A stretch of 5,418 nucleotides of DNA from an uncultured Gammaproteobacteria bacterium (GTDB lineage Bacteria; Pseudomonadota; Gammaproteobacteria; Pseudomonadales; Pseudohongiellaceae): the NCBI GenBank assembly GCA_903889815.1, contig CAISYX010000223.1:1-5418 (forward strand), in the 5' to 3' direction. The notes under the pieces were generated by a model. The model had not been told where the DNA came from. It did no database searches and worked only from the letters and a program-made list of their open reading frames with translations. This document shows, piece by piece, positions 1 to 5,376 of the stretch. The position numbers were made by a program, and so were the translations under genes. Positions within the stretch are counted from its first letter, which is position 1, and each line of letters starts with the position of its first letter.

Positions 1-53
1 ACACTCCCTCCGCGCAAAAAGCGGCGGGCGGAGCGCCTCACGCTGCCTGCCGC

Positions 54-74
54 CACTAGGCGGGCGCTACTTCG
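54..74 (-). repeat. Near-copy of the OppA stop-codon region
   Basis: Positions 54-74 closely match 263-280, the stop-codon region of the peptide-binding protein gene. The two align at 17 of 18 bases, with a single 3-base gap. Read on the minus strand in the same frame, one copy ends Glu-Val-Ala-Pro-stop and the other Glu-Val-Ala-Pro-Ala-stop, with GTA in place of GTG for Val. The similarity does not visibly extend upstream of the Glu codon. It may be a remnant of a duplicated gene end flanking the inverted-repeat element, or it may be chance in GC-rich sequence. Confidence 0.35.
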
Positions 75-113
75 GCGCGCGGCGTCAGCCGCTCTCTCTT
101 TCCCACTGAACGA

Positions 114-131
114 GGTGCCCAGCGTGGCACC
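114..131. repeat. Small hairpin next to the large inverted repeat
   Basis: GGTGCC at 114-119 and GGCACC at 126-131 form a perfect 6-bp stem around a 6-base loop. It lies beyond the large inverted-repeat element on the side away from the peptide-binding gene. No clear T-tract follows on either strand, so calling it a terminator would be speculative. The rest of 1-137 shows no convincing gene, only GC-rich sequence with short weak stems. Confidence 0.35.
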
Positions 132-137
132 GGGTCA

Positions 138-252
138 GCGTTGGGGGCGGGGGCGAGTCTTTCAGGACCGTCAGCCGCCTGGACGGCGGCTGCCGAGCCC
201 CCATGGAGGGGTTCACGGCGTGTCCTGAAAGACTCGCCCCCGCCCCCAATGC
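138..252. repeat. Branched inverted-repeat element (28-bp perfect arms, two inner hairpins)
   Basis: The arms at 141-168 and 222-249 are perfect reverse complements over 28 bases. A G-T wobble and two further pairs extend the stem to 138-252. The 53-base interior folds into two separate hairpins. The first is CAGCCGCC (172-179) with GGCGGCTG (185-192) around a 5-base loop. The second is 195-201 with 208-214, one wobble pair, around a 6-base loop. Both loops carry TGGA. The predicted shape is a long stem topped by two arms. One strand of the outer stem is G-rich (two G5 runs). It starts 13-15 bases past the peptide-binding protein stop codon, so it could act as a 3' end structure, although no strong T-tract follows. 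From memory, similar dispersed elements occur between genes in several gammaproteobacteria; I could not check this. No transposase is present. Confidence 0.85.
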
Positions 253-264
253 GAATCAGTGGCA

Positions 265-1965
265 CTAGGGCGCCACTTCGATATACGCATTGGTGTAATC
301 GACCTCCGCCCCGAACACCCTCCTCAATATGCCCTTCACCCGCGGATCCGTGGCATACACCCTGCCACGTTCGTAATTGCCGATCATCGCCACGTCGTCG
401 AACAGAATCTGCTGGATCTCGCCAAACGCCGCCATGCGCTGGGCATTGTCCGTTGAGCTCTGCGCCTGCCGCACCAGCTCGTCCACCCGCGGGCTGGCGT
501 AACGACCACGGTTGTTCAGGTTCCACGAGGCATAGAGATCGGCGAAGGTCAGCGGATCGTTGTAGTCCGGCCCCCATCCGGAGAGCACGATGTCGAAGTC
601 GCCCACGTCCATCTTGGCCAGACGCTGCTGGAAAGTCTGGGCATCGATGATCAGATCCAGACCCAGGTTGCGCTTGAACACTTCCTGATAATACTGGCTG
701 GAGATGGTGGCCACTGGCGAGGTGTCGGCCAGCAGCACCAGGGGCGGGAACTCCGTCAGGCCCAGCTCCTGGCGGGCCCGCTCCAGATACTCCCGCGCCA
801 GGGCCACATCATAGGTGGCCTCGGGAGCGGGAAATTCCTCGCGAAAAGGCCTGTCGACGCCCTGCAGCCACACGGGGAACAGACTCTTGGCGGGAAGATA
901 GCCGGGCAGCTTGATGACCCGGTCCACCAGTTCGTTGCTGTTCTGCGCCAGCTGCATGGCCTTGCGCAGATTGACATTGCGGGTGACCCGATCGGGCCGG
1001 TGATTGAAGTCGATGAAGAACACGCTGCCGTCCATGAACCTGTCCAGGTGCCAGCGCTGCTGCATGGCGCCTTCCAGCATTTCGGCGGTCAGGTCCACCT
1101 GCACAATACGGCCGTCCTTGTAGAGATTGAGCAAGGTGTTGGAGTCGGATGTCACATAGGCGGCGTTGATGGCATTGAGCCGCACCCGCGCCTGATCCCA
1201 ATAGTAAGGGTTGCGCTCCAGGCGCAGGCTGGCGCCATGCACCCAGCTGCTCATCATGAACGGACCGCTGTAGAGCATTTCGTCGGCGTCGGCGCCGTAG
1301 CGTCCGGCCGTGGCGTTGAAGAAGGCTTCCGAGACCGGCAGATAGGTGGTGAAAGCGACCAGTTTGTCGAAATAGGCGATCGGCTGGGCCAGCTCCACTT
1401 CCAGAGTCCTGGCATCCAGCGCCCGCACCCCCACATCGGCCACCGGCAGCGCGCCGGTATTGGCAGCCTCGGCATTCTTGATGGCATAGAAGATGAAGGC
1501 GTACTGCGAGGCAGTGGCCGGGTCCAGCGCTGTCTTCCATGCAAACTCGAAGTCCTGCGCCGTGATGGGCTCGCCATTGCTCCAACGGGCATTTTCGCGC
1601 AGATGAAACACGGCGCGGGTGCCGTCGATCTCCCAGCGCTCGGCAAGGCCGGGCACGATCTGGGCATTGGCGTCGTAGCGCAGCAGCCCCTCCATGACAT
1701 GCCCGAGCACCATACCGCTGACTGCGTCGGTGGCCAGCATGCTGTTGAGCTGCGGGGGCTCCTCGCGCAGGTAGACGGTAATCTCCCGGTTCTCGACGTC
1801 CACCGCACCCGCCGTGCCACCGCCGCTGGCGCTGGTGAGGCCCGCAATGAAATCCAGCGTGAACATCAGAATGACGAGGATCGCCACGGCCGCGCCACCA
1901 TAGAGCGCAAGCTGCCGGCCGGCGGAACGCGTGAAGCTGTCGTCAGGGCGGATCGGGTTCTGCAT
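265..1965 (-). CDS. Membrane-anchored oligopeptide ABC transporter substrate-binding protein (OppA/SBP_bac_5 family)
   Basis: This 566-residue protein should bind peptides in the periplasm and hand them to an Opp/Dpp-type ABC importer. Family hallmarks include WSNGEPITAQDF near residue 128 followed by FAWKTALDP, the RNPYYWD segment near 251-257, and GWGPDYNDP at about 463-471. The length is close to that of E. coli OppA (about 540 residues). The N-terminus has a hydrophobic segment at about residues 19-41, followed by a Ser/Gly-rich stretch. There is no Cys for a lipobox and no obvious AXA cleavage site, so I infer a retained membrane anchor rather than a free periplasmic protein or a lipoprotein. 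The ATG is preceded by a weak AGG-type site about 7 bases upstream. No permease or ATPase gene is adjacent within the window; the gene is followed by the inverted-repeat element. It is divergent from the MscS gene. Exact peptide specificity, including a murein-peptide role like that of MppA, cannot be read from the sequence. Confidence 0.93.
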   Translation of the reverse strand: MQNPIRPDDSFTRSAGRQLALYGGAAVAILVILMFTLDFIAGLTSASGGGTAGAVDVENREITVYLREEPPQLNSMLATDAVSGMVLGHVMEGLLRYDANAQIVPGLAERWEIDGTRAVFHLRENARWSNGEPITAQDFEFAWKTALDPATASQYAFIFYAIKNAEAANTGALPVADVGVRALDARTLEVELAQPIAYFDKLVAFTTYLPVSEAFFNATAGRYGADADEMLYSGPFMMSSWVHGASLRLERNPYYWDQARVRLNAINAAYVTSDSNTLLNLYKDGRIVQVDLTAEMLEGAMQQRWHLDRFMDGSVFFIDFNHRPDRVTRNVNLRKAMQLAQNSNELVDRVIKLPGYLPAKSLFPVWLQGVDRPFREEFPAPEATYDVALAREYLERARQELGLTEFPPLVLLADTSPVATISSQYYQEVFKRNLGLDLIIDAQTFQQRLAKMDVGDFDIVLSGWGPDYNDPLTFADLYASWNLNNRGRYASPRVDELVRQAQSSTDNAQRMAAFGEIQQILFDDVAMIGNYERGRVYATDPRVKGILRRVFGAEVDYTNAYIEVAP

Positions 1966-1994
1966 GACAGGACCTGATGAGGGATGAGCTCCGC

Positions 1995-2000
1995 AGAATA
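1995..2000 (-). promoter_or_regulatory. Possible -10 element for the peptide-binding protein gene
   Basis: On the minus strand TATTCT lies about 30 bases upstream of the start codon, which would give a short leader. I see no good -35 hexamer at the normal distance. The nearest candidate, TTGCAG at 2027-2032, is about 26 bases away, which is too far. The call rests on position and the hexamer alone. Confidence 0.2.
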
Positions 2001-2031
2001 CCCCAGGGCGTTGCGGCGCGTCGATACTGCA

Positions 2032-2057
2032 AATGCGCGCTCGCGCGCCGGCGCATT
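2032..2057. promoter_or_regulatory. Inverted repeat over the MscS promoter, possible operator
   Basis: AATGCGC (2032-2038) and GCGCATT (2051-2057) are perfect 7-base inverted arms around a 12-base GC-rich centre. The structure sits in the divergent region between the peptide-binding and MscS genes, and it covers the place where a -35 element for the downstream TACAAT box would fall. A dimeric regulator binding here could affect both genes. No known operator consensus is recognised, and the local CG alternation makes chance symmetry more likely than usual. Confidence 0.3.
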
Positions 2058-2062
2058 CCCTT

Positions 2063-2068
2063 TACAAT
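2063..2068 (+). promoter_or_regulatory. Possible -10 element for the MscS gene
   Basis: TACAAT matches five of six bases of the TATAAT consensus and lies 31 bases before the chosen MscS start, which would give a leader of about 25 bases. The sequence 17 bases upstream (CTCGCG) is a poor -35. The promoter may therefore need an activator or another sigma factor. In E. coli, mscS is RpoS-dependent; a similar arrangement here is only an inference. Confidence 0.35.
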
Positions 2069-2099
2069 GCAGGTCCGCTCTCCTTACGAGGTATGTCCC

Positions 2100-2918
2100 A
2101 TGCAACAGGAAATTCTGCAGTTCACGGCCATTTACTCTCAGATCACCACCTTTCTGGTGGACTACAGCTTTCAGATCATCGGCGCGATCATCGTCGTTCT
2201 GGCGGGCACCTATGTCGCGAACAAGATCCGCAACGTGATCCTGACCTTGTGTCGGCGCCGCGCTGTGGATGTCACTCTGGCGGGCTTCATCGCCAATTCC
2301 GTTCGCCTCTTGTTCATCGCGATGACGACCATCATCGCCCTCGGCAAGCTTGGCATCAGTGTGACGCCCTTTGTCGCCGCCATCGGCGCTCTCTCACTGG
2401 GAGCCGGCCTGGCCATACAGGGTCTGGTAGCCAACTATGGCGCTGGCTTCAACATCATCCTGGCGCGCCCCTTCGTCGTGGGCGACACGATTTCTGTCAA
2501 AGGTGTCAGCGGCATCGTCGAGGAAGTGCATCTGGCCTATACCCTGCTCAGCGACGAGGACGGGGTGCGCATCAGCATTCCCAACAAGCACATCGTGGGC
2601 GAGATCCTGCACAACTCCCAGAAGGACAGCATCGTCGAGATGATCGTCAGCGTGGGCTATCGGAGCGACCCCCGGCTTGCCATCAGGACAGTGCTTGCTG
2701 CCCTGCAGAAGGTGGAAGGCATCAGCACCGAACGTGAGCCGCTGGTGGGCATCGATTCCTTTGGCACCAGCGGCATGAACCTCGGCATCCGCTTCTGGGC
2801 AAGAACGGCGGTGCGCTTTGAATCCCAGTACGTTGCCAATCTGGCCATTCATGATGCCTTGCAGGCGGCCGGCATTGCGATTCCTTGCCCGCAGCAGGAG
2901 GTACGGCTGCTCAGCTGA
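2100..2918 (+). CDS. mscS: Small-conductance mechanosensitive channel, MscS family
   Basis: This 272-residue inner-membrane channel should open under membrane tension to release solutes during hypo-osmotic shock. Hydrophobic helices lie at about residues 16-40 and 62-84. They are followed by the Gly/Ala-rich pore helix (about 88-122), including GALSLGAGLAIQGL and then ARPFVVGD, which aligns by eye with E. coli MscS TM3 and the start of its beta domain. The segment DGVRISIPNKHI (about 154-165) matches the beta-domain signature. The C-terminus (IPCPQQEVRLL) matches the usual IPFPYPQ-type end. The length is close to the 286 residues of E. coli MscS, so this is the minimal type without extra domains. 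An open frame extends upstream to 1977, but ATG 2100 is preferred: GAGG at 2088-2091 is 8 bases upstream, and the alignment with MscS starts here. The extra 41 codons look non-coding. No convincing terminator follows. Confidence 0.95.
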   Translation: MQQEILQFTAIYSQITTFLVDYSFQIIGAIIVVLAGTYVANKIRNVILTLCRRRAVDVTLAGFIANSVRLLFIAMTTIIALGKLGISVTPFVAAIGALSLGAGLAIQGLVANYGAGFNIILARPFVVGDTISVKGVSGIVEEVHLAYTLLSDEDGVRISIPNKHIVGEILHNSQKDSIVEMIVSVGYRSDPRLAIRTVLAALQKVEGISTEREPLVGIDSFGTSGMNLGIRFWARTAVRFESQYVANLAIHDALQAAGIAIPCPQQEVRLLS

Positions 2919-3069
2919 GATAATGAAACATGCCTCATAGGCGGCAGGCAACTGCAGACACAAGAAGCGCCCGACGGATATCAAACAGGCGTCCGTATAC
3001 TCAGGCGAACAGTGAATGAAAGAGTCAGTGCTGCCGTTTAGAATGCGGCGACGAGATCACTGCGCAGGC

Positions 3070-3082
3070 CAGGAATATCCTG
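3070..3082. promoter_or_regulatory. 13-bp palindrome upstream of the sigma factor gene
   Basis: CAGGAATATCCTG is an inverted repeat with 5-base arms (CAGGA and TCCTG) around ATA. It is centred about 58 bases before the sigma factor start. It may be an operator in the cassette's promoter region. I could not identify a confident ECF-type -35/-10 pair in 2919-3133. The rest of that gap shows only weak stems and no small gene. Confidence 0.3.
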
Positions 3083-3121
3083 TTGTTCACGCGTTGTCAC
3101 CAGGCAGATGGTCTACGGAGC

Positions 3122-3126
3122 AAGGA
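3122..3126 (+). promoter_or_regulatory. Ribosome binding site deciding the sigma factor start
   Basis: AAGGA lies 7 bases before ATG 3134. The same frame is open from ATG 3083, but the 17 extra codons would lie over this site and do not resemble the start of an ECF sigma factor. The site therefore favours 3134 as the true start. Confidence 0.7.
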
Positions 3127-3133
3127 TCTCGTT

Positions 3134-3661
3134 ATGACAGACGATGAAGGGCTGATGCTGGCGATTCAGGCCGGTGACGCGAAAGCGTATGAGGCCGCCA
3201 TCAGGAAGTATCTGAAGTCCATCAGTCACTTCGCCTTCCGCATGCTGGGCAACAGCAAGGATACCGAGGACATCACGCAGGAAACCTTCCTGCGCCTGTG
3301 GACGCATGCAGACAGCTGGCAGAGTGACAAAGCCAGTGTGAGCACCTGGCTGCACCGCATCACACACAATCTGTGCATCGATTACCTGCGCAAGGACAAG
3401 TCGAGCATCAGCAGCGAATACGAAGACGAGCATGAGGGCAGTGACAGACCAGCCGATGCCCCCGAGAAGACACAGCAGCTGGAGGCGCTGCGGCAGGCAC
3501 TGGAAGGCTTGCCGGAACGCCAGCGCACCGCCATCGTGCTGAGCCATTATCAAGGCTTTTCCAACAAGGAAGTGGCGCTGATCATGGACATCTCGGTAGA
3601 CGCCCTGGAGTCGATCCTGGCGCGGGCAAGAAGAAGTTTGAAAGCGCAGTTGAAGCAGTAA
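3134..3661 (+). CDS. ECF-type RNA polymerase sigma factor
   Basis: This 175-residue protein should direct RNA polymerase to a dedicated set of promoters when released from its anti-sigma factor. Region 2 spans about residues 7-90. It shows DTEDITQETFLRLW (43-56), the core-binding part, and then STWLHRITHNLCIDYLRK (70-87), the -10 recognition part. A variable acidic linker covers about 90-112. Region 4 spans about 113-172, with LEGLPERQRTAIVLSHYQG and the helix-turn-helix NKEVALIMDISVDALESIL. The DALES form replaces the more usual V-K-S of RpoE-like factors; I associate it with the CnrH-like branch. No region 1 or 3 is present, as expected for an ECF factor. The gene leads a three-gene cassette, with 53 bases before the next gene. 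Autoregulation is usual in such cassettes, but I could not define the promoter. Confidence 0.93.
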   Translation: MTDDEGLMLAIQAGDAKAYEAAIRKYLKSISHFAFRMLGNSKDTEDITQETFLRLWTHADSWQSDKASVSTWLHRITHNLCIDYLRKDKSSISSEYEDEHEGSDRPADAPEKTQQLEALRQALEGLPERQRTAIVLSHYQGFSNKEVALIMDISVDALESILARARRSLKAQLKQ

Positions 3662-3714
3662 ACAGGCTCCAGTAGAGAGTCGGCAACCACAACCGTCAGA
3701 GTACAGAGCTAACC

Positions 3715-4164
3715 ATGAACATGACACCGGAAAGATTCGCGCAACTCGTCGAAATCCATGGCAGCCGGCCCGAGCGCTGGCCCGCGGATGAGCGCATCGC
3801 GGCTGAGGCCTTTCGGCTTGCCGATCATCAGGCACAGGCGCTGGGGGACGCGCACGCACGCCTGGAATCCCTGCTGGACGCCTTGCCGGTGCCTGCCATG
3901 CCAGGCCTGGAGCAGCGCGTGTTGCAGCGTGCTGCGAATCTGACCCGCGACAGCCTGCTTGATCGAGCGCTTGACTGGCTGTTGCCACATTCCGACCGGC
4001 TGCTTGCATGGATATGGCGACCAGCGCTGGTAGCCTGCCTGCCGCTGATCTGCGGCATTTACATGGCCAACTTCTTCAGTTTCGGCATTCCCGGCCAGGA
4101 GTTGGCCTGGGAAGAAGAACTGTCCCTTCTGGCGCTCAATGACTACGCGGAGAGTGCCGAATGA
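3715..4164 (+). CDS. Putative membrane anti-sigma factor
   Basis: This 149-residue protein has a roughly 97-residue N-terminal part that is predicted to be cytoplasmic, helical and charged. One membrane segment follows at about residues 98-122, with WRPALVACLPLICGIY at its core. A short acidic tail of about 25 residues is predicted to be periplasmic. The start of the N-terminal part, RFAQLVEIHGSRPERWPADER, has a Gly-x-x-Pro-x-x-Trp-Pro pattern that I recall from proteins next to ECF sigma genes, and LLDALPVP follows near 53-60. No zinc-binding ZAS motif (HxxxCxxC) is present; the only Cys residues are in the membrane segment. The anti-sigma role is inferred from gene order, topology and size; CnrY, a comparable protein, is shorter. 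ATG 3715 is chosen over ATG 3721 because AGAG at 3705-3708 is 6 bases upstream. The stop overlaps the next start (ATGA), which suggests coupled translation. Confidence 0.7.
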   Translation: MNMTPERFAQLVEIHGSRPERWPADERIAAEAFRLADHQAQALGDAHARLESLLDALPVPAMPGLEQRVLQRAANLTRDSLLDRALDWLLPHSDRLLAWIWRPALVACLPLICGIYMANFFSFGIPGQELAWEEELSLLALNDYAESAE

Positions 4165-4616
4165 GCGTGAATCGCCGTCGTGTGATCAACTGGGTGCTGG
4201 TGGTTTCGCTCAGTCTGAATCTGCTGGTGTTCGGGGGCATTGCCGCCCGCATTCTGATCGACCCGAACGGCCGCCCACTGCCGCAAAATCTGTCCTGGAT
4301 TCTGGATGACCTGGATGAAGCCACGCTGGCGCGCCTGGAACCCCGCATGGACGAATACCGCGATGCCATGCGACCGCTGCGCGGCGAGATCTTCCGTGCA
4401 CAAGTGGGTGTGAATGGCTTGCTGACCGAAGAGCAACTGAATGAAGAAGCGCTGAACGCGGCCTTTGATGAACTTCGCGAAGTCGCCATGCGCTATCTGG
4501 AGATCACACAGCAGCAGACTGTCGAGATATTCACACAGATCACGCCGGAACAGCGTGTACATGCCATGAGCTTCATGCGCGAGCGCCGCGACCCCGGCGC
4601 TGACGACGACCGCTAG
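4161..4616 (+). CDS. Periplasmic heavy-metal-sensor-like protein (CnrX/CpxP-type fold)
   Basis: This 151-residue protein has a basic N-terminus, one hydrophobic anchor at about residues 8-33, and a mostly helical, charged periplasmic domain. ITPEQR (127-132) matches the LTPEQR-type motif of the Spy/CpxP/CnrX helical-hairpin proteins, and LLTEEQLNEEALNAAFDEL (87-105) resembles a further helix of that fold. In CnrX, His, Met and Glu side chains bind nickel or cobalt. Here the only His is residue 134, near Met136 and Met139, and there is no Cys, so metal binding is doubtful. Its place after the sigma and anti-sigma genes suggests it is the input sensor that controls the anti-sigma. It is translationally coupled to the upstream gene through ATGA, with GGAGAG at 4149-4154 as its ribosome binding site. 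Confidence 0.75.
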   Translation: MSVNRRRVINWVLVVSLSLNLLVFGGIAARILIDPNGRPLPQNLSWILDDLDEATLARLEPRMDEYRDAMRPLRGEIFRAQVGVNGLLTEEQLNEEALNAAFDELREVAMRYLEITQQQTVEIFTQITPEQRVHAMSFMRERRDPGADDDR

Positions 4617-4619
4617 ACG

Positions 4620-4976
4620 TCAGGGCACACGCCGCAGTGTCTGAATGCCCTGGGCGCTGCGCTGGATCATCTCGTCGGGACCATTGAATTCCACGGTACT
4701 GACGACTTCCTGCCCCATGGCATCAAGCCGGATGCTGTCTGCATCGACCCACACATAGGGAAAACTGACTCCGAAGGACTCCACGGCAATCTCGGTTGCA
4801 CTGTAAACCAGGACGATGCTCTGCCCCTGGAAGTCTCCAGCCCAGGTGCCAAGAATCAGCTCCTGTTTGCTGGGGGCCGCGGTGCCGGCACAGGCGGCCA
4901 GCAGCAGTGTCAGAAGGACGAGTACAGACCTGCGCGTGGCAGTAAAAAGGCCGGAGAGTGATCGTGAGTCAGACAT
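4620..4976 (-). CDS. Small putative outer-membrane lipoprotein, function unknown
   Basis: This 118-residue protein starts with a basic N-region (ending Arg15-Arg16), a Leu-rich hydrophobic core, and a lipobox Leu-Ala-Ala-Cys with Cys29 as the lipidated residue. Ala at +2 favours outer-membrane sorting by the Lol rule. The mature part of about 90 residues has no Cys other than the lipidated one and alternates hydrophobic and polar residues, suggesting a small beta-sheet fold. It begins LILGTWAGDFQGQSIVLVYS, somewhat like lipocalin-type 'GTW' starts, but I do not recognise a named family. AAAGGGA at 4984-4990 lies 7 bases before the ATG and supports the start. The gene converges on the sensor gene with 3 bp between stops and is divergent from the DUF1653 gene. 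Confidence 0.82.
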   Translation of the reverse strand: MSDSRSLSGLFTATRRSVLVLLTLLLAACAGTAAPSKQELILGTWAGDFQGQSIVLVYSATEIAVESFGVSFPYVWVDADSIRLDAMGQEVVSTVEFNGPDEMIQRSAQGIQTLRRVP

Positions 4977-5136
4977 TGAACAATCCCTTTTGATGAACGC
5001 GCCCGCACCGCAGCTCCACTCGAACGTGCGGCGTCACGTCCAAGGCAATACTACTGTGATCGTCGGCAGCCTGCATGGAAAATTCTGCTAAGCTGCCGTC
5101 CGGACACTTCACCCTGGCGCAAGGAGACGCTCTGTC

Positions 5137-5376
5137 ATGCCGCTCATCCCCGGAATTTACCGTCATTACAAGGACAAGCTCTATCAGGTCTATGCCGTTG
5201 CGCGGCACAGTGAGACGGAAGAGGAGCACGTGGTCTATCGACCGCTCTATGGCGAGCGCGGGCTGTGGATCCGCCCGCTGGCCATGTTTGACGGCACCCT
5301 GGAAGTGAACGGCAGAACCGTCAAGCGCTTCACCTTCATCGAAGCCGCTGCGCCCGACGCGCTGTTCAACTCCTGA
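5137..5376 (+). CDS. DUF1653 domain protein
   Basis: This 79-residue soluble protein is almost entirely one DUF1653 domain. Visible signatures are PGIYRHYKDKLYQVYAVARHSET (about residues 5-27), VVYRPLY (32-38), LWIRPLAMF (43-51), and the closing RF-containing strand (64-67). The family is short, widespread in bacteria and of unknown function. There is no signal peptide or membrane segment, so it is likely cytoplasmic. AAGGAG at 5121-5126 lies 10 bases before the ATG. A possible extended -10 (TGCTAAGCT, 5086-5094) lies about 43 bases upstream without a clear -35. The gene is divergent from the lipoprotein gene. Confidence 0.92.
   Translation: MPLIPGIYRHYKDKLYQVYAVARHSETEEEHVVYRPLYGERGLWIRPLAMFDGTLEVNGRTVKRFTFIEAAAPDALFNS

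Noticed and set aside
56..577. Minus-strand open frame of 173 codons running through the inverted repeat
   Set aside because: Most of it is an out-of-frame shadow of the peptide-binding gene, and the rest crosses the hairpin element. Only its last few codons are of interest, and they are reported separately.
1000..1977. Long plus-strand open frame of 325 codons
   Set aside because: It lies antisense to the peptide-binding protein gene. Its translation is His/Gly/Val-rich with no recognisable domain, as expected for a shadow of a GC-rich gene.
1977..2099. Upstream extension of the MscS gene by 41 codons
   Set aside because: The extension covers the likely promoter and ribosome binding site, is Arg-rich, and is not matched by the MscS family N-terminus.
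2925..2965. Possible terminator after the MscS gene
   Set aside because: The only stem seen (GCCT/AGGC around CAT) is 4 bp with no T-tract.
2394..2984. Minus-strand open frame of 196 codons over the MscS gene
   Set aside because: It is antisense to a clear MscS channel and its translation resembles no known family.
3113..4009. Minus-strand open frame of 298 codons across the sigma and anti-sigma genes
   Set aside because: It is antisense to two better supported genes, spans their intergenic gap, and has low-complexity composition without domain motifs.
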